From Lactifluus volemus (taxonomy: Eukaryota > Basidiomycota > Agaricomycetes > Russulales > Russulaceae): a stretch of 64,000 nucleotides of DNA. A program made the translations under genes and the position numbers. The notes below the pieces were generated by a model. That model made no database searches, was not told the DNA's origin, and worked only from the letters and a program-made list of their open reading frames with translations. The DNA is taken from assembly GCA_022376515.1 (NCBI GenBank), contig WTXI01000084.1, positions 1 through 64,000 of the forward strand, in the 5' to 3' direction. Shown here in pieces: positions 46,601 through 56,900 of this stretch (position 1 is the stretch's first letter; every line of letters begins with the position of its first letter).

Positions 46601-48825
46601 TCCACAGCGTTCTTTGTGCCCATTCTCCACGATTCTCTGAAGACGCAATGTATAACCCAACTTGGCGACGTCCCTCTCTGTTAATTCCCGTAGAAAGCAC
46701 TGTGGTAGGGGATAAAGGACGGAGCGCCTGAGCCACGTCTATCGCGACGGTGCTGATGACGTGCGAGCTATCGAGAATCATTCAGTGAATTTACGGATTT
46801 GACAAGCAACCAGGCTCCGCACTGCAAAACCACAGGACTTCGTTTGTCCGATACTCGATCGTTGTTCGGGTCTACTAATCTCAGTCTAGATACCTGTATT
46901 CGGTCCTGATTGATGGTATAAGTGGGCACATCCAACTCAGGAAACGAGACGGAAGCTCACGGAGTAGCTAGCACAGTAGGTATCCCAGCCAAACCATGCG
47001 ATGGACCTTAGCTTCTCGTGGGAGGTGCCCAGCTGATTGAAGATGAGTCTCTGTGAAGCATGCTCGAAACCCTGAAGACTTTTTGAGGACGTTGCCACGA
47101 CAGCTAGATATCGCTCACGTAAAGTGCAGTGTCAGACCAGGCGACCCCTTTTATCCGCTCCTTTGTGAAACAGACTTGGATGCCTTGCAGACTTTGATCA
47201 AGCTTTAGCTCGCCTACATCAAGTAGGTCCTCTAATAAAATTCTACAGCTTTCCTCGCAATCATCGGGAGATGTAGCATGATCTTGGGACTGTACTGTTG
47301 CCTTGAACGGATTTAGTGATGCCAGCGCCATGTTGCCTCTGTCGACCGGAGACTCTGATTGTAAACGGATGACAGCTGGAACAAGTACTACGCGCTGCAC
47401 AATGAGATGGTTTGACGTATCCATGTAGAAGAACCTCAATGCATCTGAGCTATCATTGGTGTTTAACCCCGTTTTGATCGCCTCTATCACTCACCATCGC
47501 TATCAGTGCAGAAGCCGATTCCTGCGCTTGGACCTTCAACCAGCCATTCGGCAGCTTTACCGAGATTCAGCTCTTCGTCTCCGCGGTCTATATTGTCCCG
47601 CAATTCAAAAACGGCCACGCGAGATTGTTGTTGTTGGCCATCCTCTTCGTCATCTGGGGACAACGGCAAGTTGAACCCCTCATTAACAATTGCAGAGGTT
47701 AGGATCACAGTCGACTTTCATTATGATGAGACATGAGTAGTGGAAAGATGACAACTTATATCAACCATTCATACCTCTCCTGTTTCGTGAACGAACAGCC
47801 CCTTCCAGGCCCAAACTGCCTCAGAGGGCTTCACCTCTGAAGTATTGGCTGGGGGAACCGCAGATTGCTGCTGGATCTGCAAAGACAAAGTACATGATCC
47901 GTCTTGGACAGAGTAGATGGAGAGATCGCTATATGGTGATGAAAAAATGAGGAGGAAACTAAGTCAGGGCAATTTCATACCCTTGGGACTGCAGGCATAC
48001 GAAATGCCGACCATTACCGAGGACATGCAGACCAACTACTGCATTCCCCAAACCAGAGCGCGCGGGGAAGATATGACAATCTAGCGAGAGGTGGTACGAG
48101 GGGCGGAATGGCGAAGAAACAGCACTGGGTGAATTAGGGGAAGAAAGTGATGCGAAGGAGAGTGCTGGGGATTGTGTGGCACTTAACAGTGACTTGACTC
48201 TGATCCGCTTCACTGACGCAGTGGGTGATGATAGACCTTTGGACGGCCCAGGCTGTTTCTCAGTAGATGTAGCCCGATCCAACGATATGGACCGCCTGGC
48301 TGTACCGGCAGAGTCTTTGATACCCCCCTTTAGTAGTTCCTTCAACTTCTCAGGTTCTTCGTCGAAGTCGACAAAGTTCATGGGGGCCTGCGCTTGCTCA
48401 TCGGAGATGCCAGAGACAACGCGCGCGCGAGAAGCTAAGGAAAATGGAGTGAGTGAAGTGCTCGGAGTTCTCGGTCGGGAACGGCTGGACAGAAGCGCAG
48501 GTGTCGGGCTAGGAGATCTCGACGACAGAGGTTTCTCAACGCTGACTAGAGCGGGGGTATGGTGGTGACTTTGTCGTAGGAGATAGAGTGTGCCATCTTC
48601 ACAACCGAGTACGATGGCTTCCAAAGCGTCAGAAGAACTATATGGTTGAGCAGAGGGAGACGGAGGGCTGGGCCTTAGCCAATGTGCGATGCGCGAGACA
48701 TTCGCGATAGAGGAAGCCTCCTCTACGAGGAGATGGGCACTGGGTGATCTATTGGGAGGAGGCCCTTCTATCCCTGAGTCACTGGTTGCAAAGGTAAACG
48801 GAAGCACAAGAGGTACAGAATTCAT
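43613..48825 (-). CDS. WDR7 / rabconnectin-3-beta-like WD40 protein
   Basis: Large multi-exon gene resembling WDR7, the beta subunit of rabconnectin-3, which regulates assembly of the vacuolar H+-ATPase. Start at 48825. The first exon has a WD-type strand (VLGCEDGTLYLLR) followed by a low-complexity Ser/Pro linker. Middle exons carry CVLCISGDGTIAVIALDD, DDRARIWDVKTLEFWRSM and LTDEEKISLVGRWQHS. Late exons carry QARHAVQQIVSSN..., HRKSVMQLVAFLIRK, VVKSLDPNSTSNRDAV and ATEILGHVVKT, joined by a 59-nt intron (44098-44156) to FPTVDFHMASQRLAVG. The last exons are 43784-44097 (YVLECHKQALAACSFSPDG) and 43613-43719. N- and C-terminal propellers flank a helical middle, as in the family. I did not resolve every exon. 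Confidence 0.75.
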
Positions 48826-48967
48826 ATGTCAGCAGAATATGATCTATCCTGGCGATGGAACGCTCGCAGAGTGTTTTAGCTTGGAGACTGAGAATGTCAA
48901 GTTCAAGATCCGGTACCAGCCTACCAAGTTAGTAGTCTAGATACGAGGTCACTGGCACTCAGATAAG
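48826..48967. promoter_or_regulatory. Short divergent promoter interval
   Basis: Only about 140 bases separate the WDR7-like start codon from the apparent 5' UTR of the plus-strand coiled-coil gene, so the two are probably divergently transcribed from a shared region. Confidence 0.4.
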
Positions 48968-49178
48968 ATGACAGGTAAGTTAGGGCGGAGCTTTAATTTT
49001 CTGCCAATCAACGAACTAAAATTTGAAATTATATATTCTCAGCTCCACCGCCGCGCTGGACTTTTGAGTAAGTTCAGTTGCTACAGTGACTATTGACGAG
49101 TAGAACATTTATCCAAAATTGTCATATTTCAGGTTCTGAACGGCCGTTACCGATTCACCGCACTCCGTATGCAGACAT

Positions 49179-50302
49179 ATGTCGGGCGCGAAGGTCCCCG
49201 AATCCAGCTCGGCTCAGTTTGACGCTCTCATCGAGCTATTAGCCACCGAAGATACTGGTGAAAACTCCAACTTTCACATTGTTCCAGAAGGGACGGCATC
49301 GACTGGGCTCCGAGACGGCAATGGGAAGCTAGACTACGCCAAAATCCGATCATTATTTTTGCAGAGACAGGGTAGTGATGATGTCAATCGGGTCCCGTTT
49401 TCTGACCCGGCATCGCATCACGAGCCCAGCTCGGGGATAAAGTTGCCCCAAGTGAGTTATGAGTCTTACGTAGAAGAGGCGTCACTCATACCTTCTCAGA
49501 TTGTGGTGGAAGAACCGACGGCCGTGATAGAAGTCCCTGTTATCCCCACGGTCCAGCCTCAACAAAGAGTTGTCGAGTCAGGCAAACTCGAAACGATTCC
49601 AACAGTTTGCTTATTCGCTTCAATGCGTTACGACCGTGGTGCCTTACAAAAAATTTCAGATTTTGAAGGACGACGACGCCCATCACCAGTCTGTCCTCTC
49701 TCCCGAGGTTGGTCTCCGCTGAGAAACTCGTTTTTCAGTTCTCATAATGGATAACTCCAGGCTTCCAAGGATTTCATAGTGCAACATCTAGAAGATGCCC
49801 TTTCCAAGGCTAATGAAGAGGTTGGGGAGCTCCGGCGCCAAGTTCTTCAGCTCGAAAGCCAGGCAACTAAACTATTCCAATTAAGTCCCCCCCAAGGGAA
49901 AGGTAAGCGCTGATATCCTTCGAATATTGAGCGCTCATCGACCCGGTGAATTAAGAGGAGCGGGACCTAGTTGGTCCCCACGCCTCCACGGCAAGGCCTG
50001 AAACTCCGAACATAGAAGAAGTAAGTGTTCTCACTCAGAGCATTTACAGTACTGCTTAGATTGAGTCAATCACGAATTAGGTGTTACCTACCGAGCCGAT
50101 GGTGCCAACCTTGCCTACGGGTGTGGATGTTTCTGACGCGGAACGCGCAACTCAATTCTTAATTCAGACCGACGAATTGGTATGGCGGCGCACCCGCTAT
50201 CCTAACGGTCCCCCGGCGCCGATTTTTTCACAAGCCAATATCGACGCCATCACCCAGCGCCTTACCTTATGGGAAAGTATAGTCAGGGCACCAGCCCGGT
50301 AG
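49179..50302 (+). CDS. Hypothetical coiled-coil protein, 300 aa, five exons
   Basis: Exons 49179-49604, 49660-49707, 49761-49902, 49956-50020 and 50081-50302 join in frame with canonical introns and sum to 903 nt. Two further GTAAGT-type introns upstream (48975-49042, 49068-49133) appear to lie in the 5' UTR, because joining those exons puts a TGA before the ATG at 49179. The N-terminal 140 aa are acidic and Pro-rich. Exon 3 encodes a heptad-like coiled coil (LEDALSKANEEVGELRRQVL). The C-terminal exon has a compact helical stretch (SDAERATQFLIQTDELVWR). No family is recognised; function unknown. Splicing is well supported by intact phases across all four introns. Confidence 0.7.
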
Positions 50303-50755
50303 TCGATCGCAGCTGTGGCCATGTATGGATGTGCAACAAGCCATTCAGCCTGTGTAGGAACACGTGTCTGCCAGCTTCTAATTCACCTTCTTGCCGGGAG
50401 CTTGTTCCCAAAGCACCCATACTTCAGGTCAACAGTGTTATAGGCGGCACCATACCTGTTTTTTTTTGGCTTTATTGTCTTGTCCGCCCGAATAGCCTGC
50501 TTAGATCCCGTCTTCCGGCCCTCCTCGTTCCCTGAGTCTACTTGCCTCAGATTGGTAGGTACGCTGCAGTGCCCGTACTATTGTAAGCCAATACTGATTG
50601 TGGCTATGCTCCATTTCATTTTCCAATCACAGACTATTCAGATCCTCGAATGTATATATATATGGTGTCAAGTGCGAGGTAGTTTACTGTAGCCCCCACC
50701 ACGGCATTCCTCCGTTATTGTACCTCCTAGACGAGACAGTGGCACCTTCCTCCTT
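50303..50755. other. Spacer
   Basis: No supported gene; likely 3' UTR of the coiled-coil gene and spacer. Confidence 0.4.
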
Positions 50756-51025
50756 ATGGACACTCTCACGATCCTTCAACGTCAGAACCCAGATGTCCCC
50801 CAGGGGTTCCATCATCTCAGCGACCTTGCGTTCGATGAGGACTGCGAGCTCTTCTTGCACCTAGGTAGGTGTAAATCTCTGAGTCTCGTGAACTGTGAGA
50901 AATCTTCTCTAGGTCTTCTGGGCTTCCTTGCGGCAGTTATCTGGTTCATGAACACCAGGTGGCGTTGGCAGGAGATTTTCAGGATGCTTGGCGATCCGCT
51001 GTCAGTGGTGGTCGAAGGTGGGTAA
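50756..51025 (+). CDS. Candidate small membrane protein, 73 aa
   Basis: Two exons (50756-50864 and 50913-51025) joined by a 48-nt GTAGGT...CTCTAG intron give 73 aa. The N-terminal half is acidic (DLAFDEDCELF). One hydrophobic segment follows (LGLLGFLAAVIWFM), then a basic stretch (NTRWRWQEIFR). No family recognised. A short candidate with no homology support. Confidence 0.3.
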   Translation: MDTLTILQRQNPDVPQGFHHLSDLAFDEDCELFLHLGRCKSLSLVNCEKSSLGLLGFLAAVIWFMNTRWRWQEIFRMLGDPLSVVVEGG

Positions 51026-51570
51026 ATGCTCCGCTGTCTTGCGGGACCTACCCATCTCACCCGAGGGCGCTCAAGGTCTTTTACCCAACTATTCTTAATA
51101 CGCATTAGTTCCCCTTCAATTTGTATTACCGTATATATGTGACTATGTTACGCCTATGATCCATTTGGCTCGCCCTCCTTTCTCGCTGTGTCTCCAGTTA
51201 AAATGTCCGGTGATGACTAATTACCCGATCCTTCCGTTTTTGCGCCCTGCTTATGTCAACCCCGGACTCCGGTCGCCTCGTACGCTTAGCTCTCTTCGGT
51301 TCCTCGCTGTACAGTATGGCAACCACTCACCGCATTATCCTATGCTCAGCCACACGCCACCTCCGCAGCTGCTTTACGTTACATATTTACATCCCAGCAA
51401 TTTGTTGATTCCAGTACATGGTACTGGAACAGCATTGACGACGGCTCATCCCAAATTCGAGATGGCTGGGTGACCCAGCAGTTGTGGCTTTGGGTTTATA
51501 TGAGAGAAGACACCATATAATGAGAGGGCGTTAATGGATCCCCAGAGTCAGTCCCTCACTATATGATACG
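51026..51570. other. Spacer
   Basis: No supported gene; open frames here lack splice signals or recognisable motifs. Confidence 0.35.
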
Positions 51571-52133
51571 ATGTCGGTGCTGCCGCCTGGTCCCCACCCA
51601 CCCCTGCCTCCACCTCCACCTCCACCTTCATCTCTGCTTGACAAGCCCCCACCTTTCCCTTCACATCCGCCCGGCAAGCCAGGGCTATGCGGGCTCACAT
51701 CAGATCAGTGGCACATAGTACTAATCCTTCTCCTGATATGTAAGTGCGGATCCAAAATTTCATGACCCGGGTCGCCGGTAGTATGTTTATTTCCAGTATC
51801 CCGTCTCTCCACGCAGTGCTATTTGCCTTTCTCATCGGATTCGTCGTCGCGAGTGTTCAATCGGAGAGGATATCTCAACTGTGGCTCCGGGTACAGGGTC
51901 AAGCTGAAGTGACTAGAATGGGTGCGTTCTCTTTGTTCCATGTCCTATTCAGCGCGTGCCAACCCCGTGTTTGCGCAGCGTTGCACGAACAGTTATTCAA
52001 GCGCTTGCTTTCGGAGAACGACATCCGCAACCCGCTCATCACGCCAGGCTCCAGCATTGACCAGCGAAATCACCCCATCGTCAATTTTATACTCTCCGCA
52101 CTCTTCTCCTCACTACGCGGCCAAGGCCGCTGA
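51571..52133 (+). CDS. Candidate Pro-rich single-pass membrane protein, 142 aa
   Basis: Exons 51571-51739, 51817-51921 and 51979-52133 join across GTAAGT...CGCAG and GTGCGT...CGCAG introns to a 429-nt frame. The first 40 residues are Pro-rich (runs of P with a DKPPPFP segment). One transmembrane helix spans the first intron (WHIVLILLLI-LLFAFLIGFVVASV). A mixed-charge tail follows (SERISQLWLRVQGQAEVTRM, then LHEQLFKRLLSEND). No family recognised. Phase consistency supports it, but an alternative acceptor at 51796 would break the frame. Confidence 0.45.
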
Positions 52134-53890
52134 ACCCTAGATTTTCTTCCCCCCTCCCCCTCCCCAAATCTTTTCCTGCAAAATATTTTGGACCTTACAA
52201 TTTGATATTACGTCTTAAGCATGTACTTCATACTAGAGACCACGCTTCCTTTGACCATCGTGTATTCTCTGTCCCCTTTAGAATCAATGATCGCGCTAGC
52301 ATTAACAGCGCATGTATTGACTGCTAGCGGCACAGCTATTGTCAAATCATTCACGTTTCCACGCACTGCCGCGACAGACGCCCGGACCTTATTGCAATGC
52401 TATCACGGCCACCCTCCGACTTCCACGGGGAACCCTTTCTAACTTATACAAAAAGAACCGCCAGCTTTCTCGGCGCAAAGTGCGTAAACAAATTGTAAAC
52501 AACACTTTTTTCCTAATGTCTCTGTGCGTTTGGCGCAACAGTTTTGCTGGTTTGCTTCCTCCGGCGATCAGACGATCAGGGCGCAACCTCGCAATCCCAG
52601 CCATTCAGAGATCTAAAACGATTTTCCCTGGGACATTTGTGACGGCTGCTCCACTTATATTGCACACAGTGTGCGTACCATGCAGGATTCCACATTCCGC
52701 TCTCAAGCGCTCGCACGTGACCAAGAATTGCAAATACTCGTCTGCTTTCTATATCCGAAGAGACATGTAACCTCCACTTTGACTGCGGGCTGAAATGCCT
52801 CGGAATGGATATGCTGTCATCATATACATCGATTCGTCATGGTTGATGTTGATCGCGGACACATACCGTGGGTCAATTGTATTGCCGCGGCGTTAAGGTG
52901 CGTGTGTACGCATGTGAATATCAGTTTATGGCCCACGTTCGACGACGATCGCACTTCCACAATAAGTGGCGCGTACTAGTGGCACACACTTGGACCCTAT
53001 CCGCTAACATTACTGTACCCCCAACCAGGTATGAGAGAAAAATGTCGGGTCTCGGAGCCAAAGAATTGGTCAAAGGGGATCGATAAGGTCACATCACACC
53101 ACATCTTGTCGTGTCCACAGGAGGACAACGTTGAGCCTCATCTGTCGATGCATCTGCCAGCATACTACATACTGTACTCGGAAACTTGGAAAAGCCGCAC
53201 CACTACCACTACCGCCACCATATTCGCCAGTTAGGATCCTTTTTGGTCTAGATTCTTCTCTATGCCTACTGCATCACCGTTATGTTTGATCGACAAACTC
53301 AAGTTGCAAGTCCCCTTCGTGATCCGGCTGTCTCTGTAGATCGGGCGCTCGGATTGCAATGTGTAGAATCATCGCTTGCGCGTGCATACCCTAACTCAAT
53401 CGGTCACATCCATACTGTCGGGGTAGAAGAGGTTCAGAGAACCCTCATATGTTCGAGTATTGCACCCATCGCTATTTACTAGTCCTTGATAATTGACTTT
53501 CGAGTGACAATGCGTCCTCAGCACGGCAAAATCTAATCCGTGAGACACCTGCCCGTGATGACCGCTTCCGCTGACCTCGTCGCCTGCTCATTTTCATCGG
53601 TCCATTGTCGTTGCTTGTTCGTATATATGAAATAACATTCACCACCATCTCAGGCTCCTGCTGCCCAACGTTTGAAGTCTCATATCGTATCCGGTTTCCA
53701 GCACCCCTCGGCTTTGTGTCCGTAACATAGTGGAATTGATAACTGACATACAGTAAATTCCGTTTTGTCCAACGCTTAACCCCTTCCACAACTTTCAGAA
53801 GAACAGGACAGGGCTAGACGGTCTAGAACGATGGTGTAATGGGAGGAAGCTTACCGAGACTGTCAGGTGACCGATAGGGTTAGGGTTATC
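52134..53890. other. Spacer between the single-copy block and copy E
   Basis: About 1.7 kb with no supported gene. Open frames of 60-140 codons are scattered on both strands without recognisable motifs. At 53875-53887 there are two telomere-like TTAGGG units (agggttagggtta). Confidence 0.4.
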
Positions 53891-53981
53891 CTGCCGGGGC
53901 AGACGGTGTTGCCTCTTCCTTTTTGCCTATAATTCAATCTGCGAAGGCGAAAGACATTTCAATAGCTAAGAACACTCCTCG
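53891..53981 (+). promoter_or_regulatory. Proximal promoter / 5' leader of copy E
   Basis: Shares with copy A the run 'cctata-ttcaatctgcg' and 'taagaaca' just before the ATG, but homology ends about 90 bases upstream. The aaaggagaat block common to the minus-strand copies was not found in the preceding 500 bases. Confidence 0.45.
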
Positions 53982-56900
53982 ATGATCCCAGATCCGTATG
54001 TCGGTGTCTCTCACACTTATGTCTTCACTACTAACTATTACCTTAGCCAAGGTTCTCAAAGCCCCGGACTCCGAGTAGGGACTATCAGTCGCGATCAAGT
54101 CAGCGAAACACAACTAAGCTCGCTTCCTCTTCAGGTGACTGGTACGTATCCTTATAATTCCGCTTTGATGGTTACTAAATTTTTCTGGTTAGTCCTCAAG
54201 GCGCACAATCTTCCCCGTCTCAAGAGTCTCCTTGGCAAAGACAAGCGATTTTATGTTACCGTGACCTACAGGGAGAGAATATGGAAGACACGACCCGTGC
54301 GGAGCGCGACTCAACGGGTGGAATGGAACGAGAAAGTTGACACATTGTGAGAAATATAGTGTTTTTGTCTCCACATGCAACTGATTCTTCTGCAGCGCTG
54401 TACAATCATCCTCCTATATCATCATATCTCTTTATGCGAAAAGGCATATGGGGGTGGACATCCTTATTGGAAAGCAGGAGATTACCTGTGATCTCCAAGA
54501 AGGTTCGTCTATTTCTTGGAATGCCCGTAATGTTCTTACTGAACGTCCTGCACGAAGAACTTGTTATTATTCTCGGCAAAGCTGGAGGAGAAGCTGGACA
54601 TAATACACCGGAGCCGGTCACAGTATTCCTAAGGATTGTTACTGAAGGTGCTGCGCGTCCCAATCTCCTTCTCAAGTACTGAATTGCCTACTCAACAGAG
54701 ACGTCACGTGATAAGATCGGTCGTGCTCAGAAAGCTGTCGACAACATCGATACGATGAAAACGTGGAAAAATGCTGTGAATGCCGTCAAGTGGGTGATGG
54801 ATACTGTCAGCTCAATCGCAGAAGTAAACACAGTATCGTTTTTGTGAATTCGTCCTGATCTAACTTGTGATGTTCAGCTGAACCCCTATGCAAAACTAGC
54901 ATGGAGCATGCTCTCAAAGATCCCCGAGGTGCGTCTCCTTGTTCTGTCTCAGGACATGACTCATTCCACTCCTTGTTCACCTTGCCTGCGCCAGGCATTG
55001 CTACGGCAAGTTCAGCGTGACGATAACATCGAAACACTACTTGAGACAATACTCGATGCGTTCGAATTTGCGGAAGATGCCGACGCGTTAAGAGACATCA
55101 GGCCAGAGTCTAGGCAAGCGAAAATTCTAGAGGACATGCTGAAATGCGTGTCGGAGTGCGCCGAGTTTATCAGTTCGTATGCGGAAGACGTCAAAGTTGG
55201 TATGTCATCTCGGTCTCTCGGTCTCATCGGTCATTATTAACATGCGATTAACAGGAAAACGGGTTTTGAAGAATATTGTCGGCCCTGTTGACGAGAAAAT
55301 CGAACAGCACCGCTCCAACCTCGTCTTACTGCGAGAACGTTTCCTTGCCCGTGCTGTTGTCATCACCGAGGTTACTGTGGTAGAAGCCGGTGCGTAATTA
55401 TGAGTGTAACACGATCGCTGGACGATCGATCTCATAAAGGACACAGAACTCAATGCAATAATCAGAGAATTGCCTCATAAGGGAGGCTGGCGATTCGGAG
55501 ATGAGAAGCGCTGTCTTCCAGGCACACGCGAAGATTTCCTGGACCATATTGTCAAGTGGATCCAGAATCCGAAATCTAAACGTGGCCTCGTTCTCTTCGG
55601 GCAGGCTGGCACGGGAAAGTCTTCAATTGCACATGAGGTTGCACGTCGGTTCGATGACATCTGTCTCGCCTCGTACTTCACCTTTTTGCGGAGCGAGCAG
55701 TCCAAGCACGACGCTTACCAGCTCTTCACGACGATTGCCCGCGATCTCTCCGATCGCAATCTTGCGTTCAAACACGCCCTCGGGAGAGTCATCAAGGATA
55801 AATCTTCTCTCCGTAATGCCCGAGATTATCGCACACTTTTCGAATCCTTCCTCATTGAACCGCTGAAGAACGGTTCGCCCCCTTTTCCGGCTCTTATTGT
55901 CATCGACGCGTTGGATGAGAGTGGAGATGCAACTGGCAAAATCGGATTACACACCTTTCTCGCCAAACATATTGCCGACCTCCCATCAGCGTTCCGTGTA
56001 CTTATCACCTCACGGCTGGAAGATGGCATTGAACCGGCATTCGCAGAAGCATCATCTGTCGACATACTCTACATGGATGACACTCAACTGGCGGCCAAGA
56101 CGGAGCAAGATATTCTGTTGTATCTTCAGAAGGAACTCCCTCGGGACATGTTCAACCAACATGGTGCTGAGCTAGCAAAGGCAGCAGAGGGCTTGTTCCA
56201 GTGGGCAGCCGCTGCATCTGGGTTCATAGACAGCCCTCCTGCTAGTCTTGGCTTCAGCAAGAAAAAGTGTGTACAGCGCCTGCTAGGACACTCTCAAGAT
56301 CGCAGTGGACAAGATCCGTTGGACAAATTATACAAGGAAATTCTCGAAGGGTACTTCTTACCTCAAGAAGCGCAGATTCTATTTCGTTCCGTTATGGGAC
56401 AGATTCTTGCTGCAATCGAACCGCTCTCCATACATTCCTTAATCGCCTTGCGTCGACATTCCGCAATTGACGACGCCGAAGATTCCGATCCTGTTTTTGA
56501 AATGCTCCGTCACCTCGGCTCATTGCTGAGTAATGTGACTTCATCCGACCATACGCGCCCCATCATTCCTCTCCATACATCATTCCGTGACTTTCTGACG
56601 AGCAAGAAGAGTGTCATGTTTTATGTGGACCTTGACGATTCCCATCGTCAGTTGGCACATTCCTGCCTTGGTTTGATGCTCGACAAGCTGAAGTTTAACA
56701 TTTGCGAACTCGAGTCATCATACCTTGCGAACAGTGATGTCCTAGACATCAACTCTCGAATTTCCAAAAACATCCCTCCTGCTCTATCGTATGCATGCGT
56801 TTTATGGAACGGCCATTTAGAACATGTTTCTTTTGAGCAAGACCTCTTCGCGAAAGTTCGATCCCTGTTCGAGACGAAGTTTCTGTTTTGGCTAGAAGTG

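Noticed and set aside
48968..49067. ATG at 48968 with two short spliced exons as the start of the coiled-coil gene
   Set aside because: Joining them to the next exon gives an in-frame TGA before 49179, so they are better read as 5' UTR exons.
52339..52770. 143-aa plus-strand frame
   Set aside because: Basic, low-information sequence without motifs or splice support.
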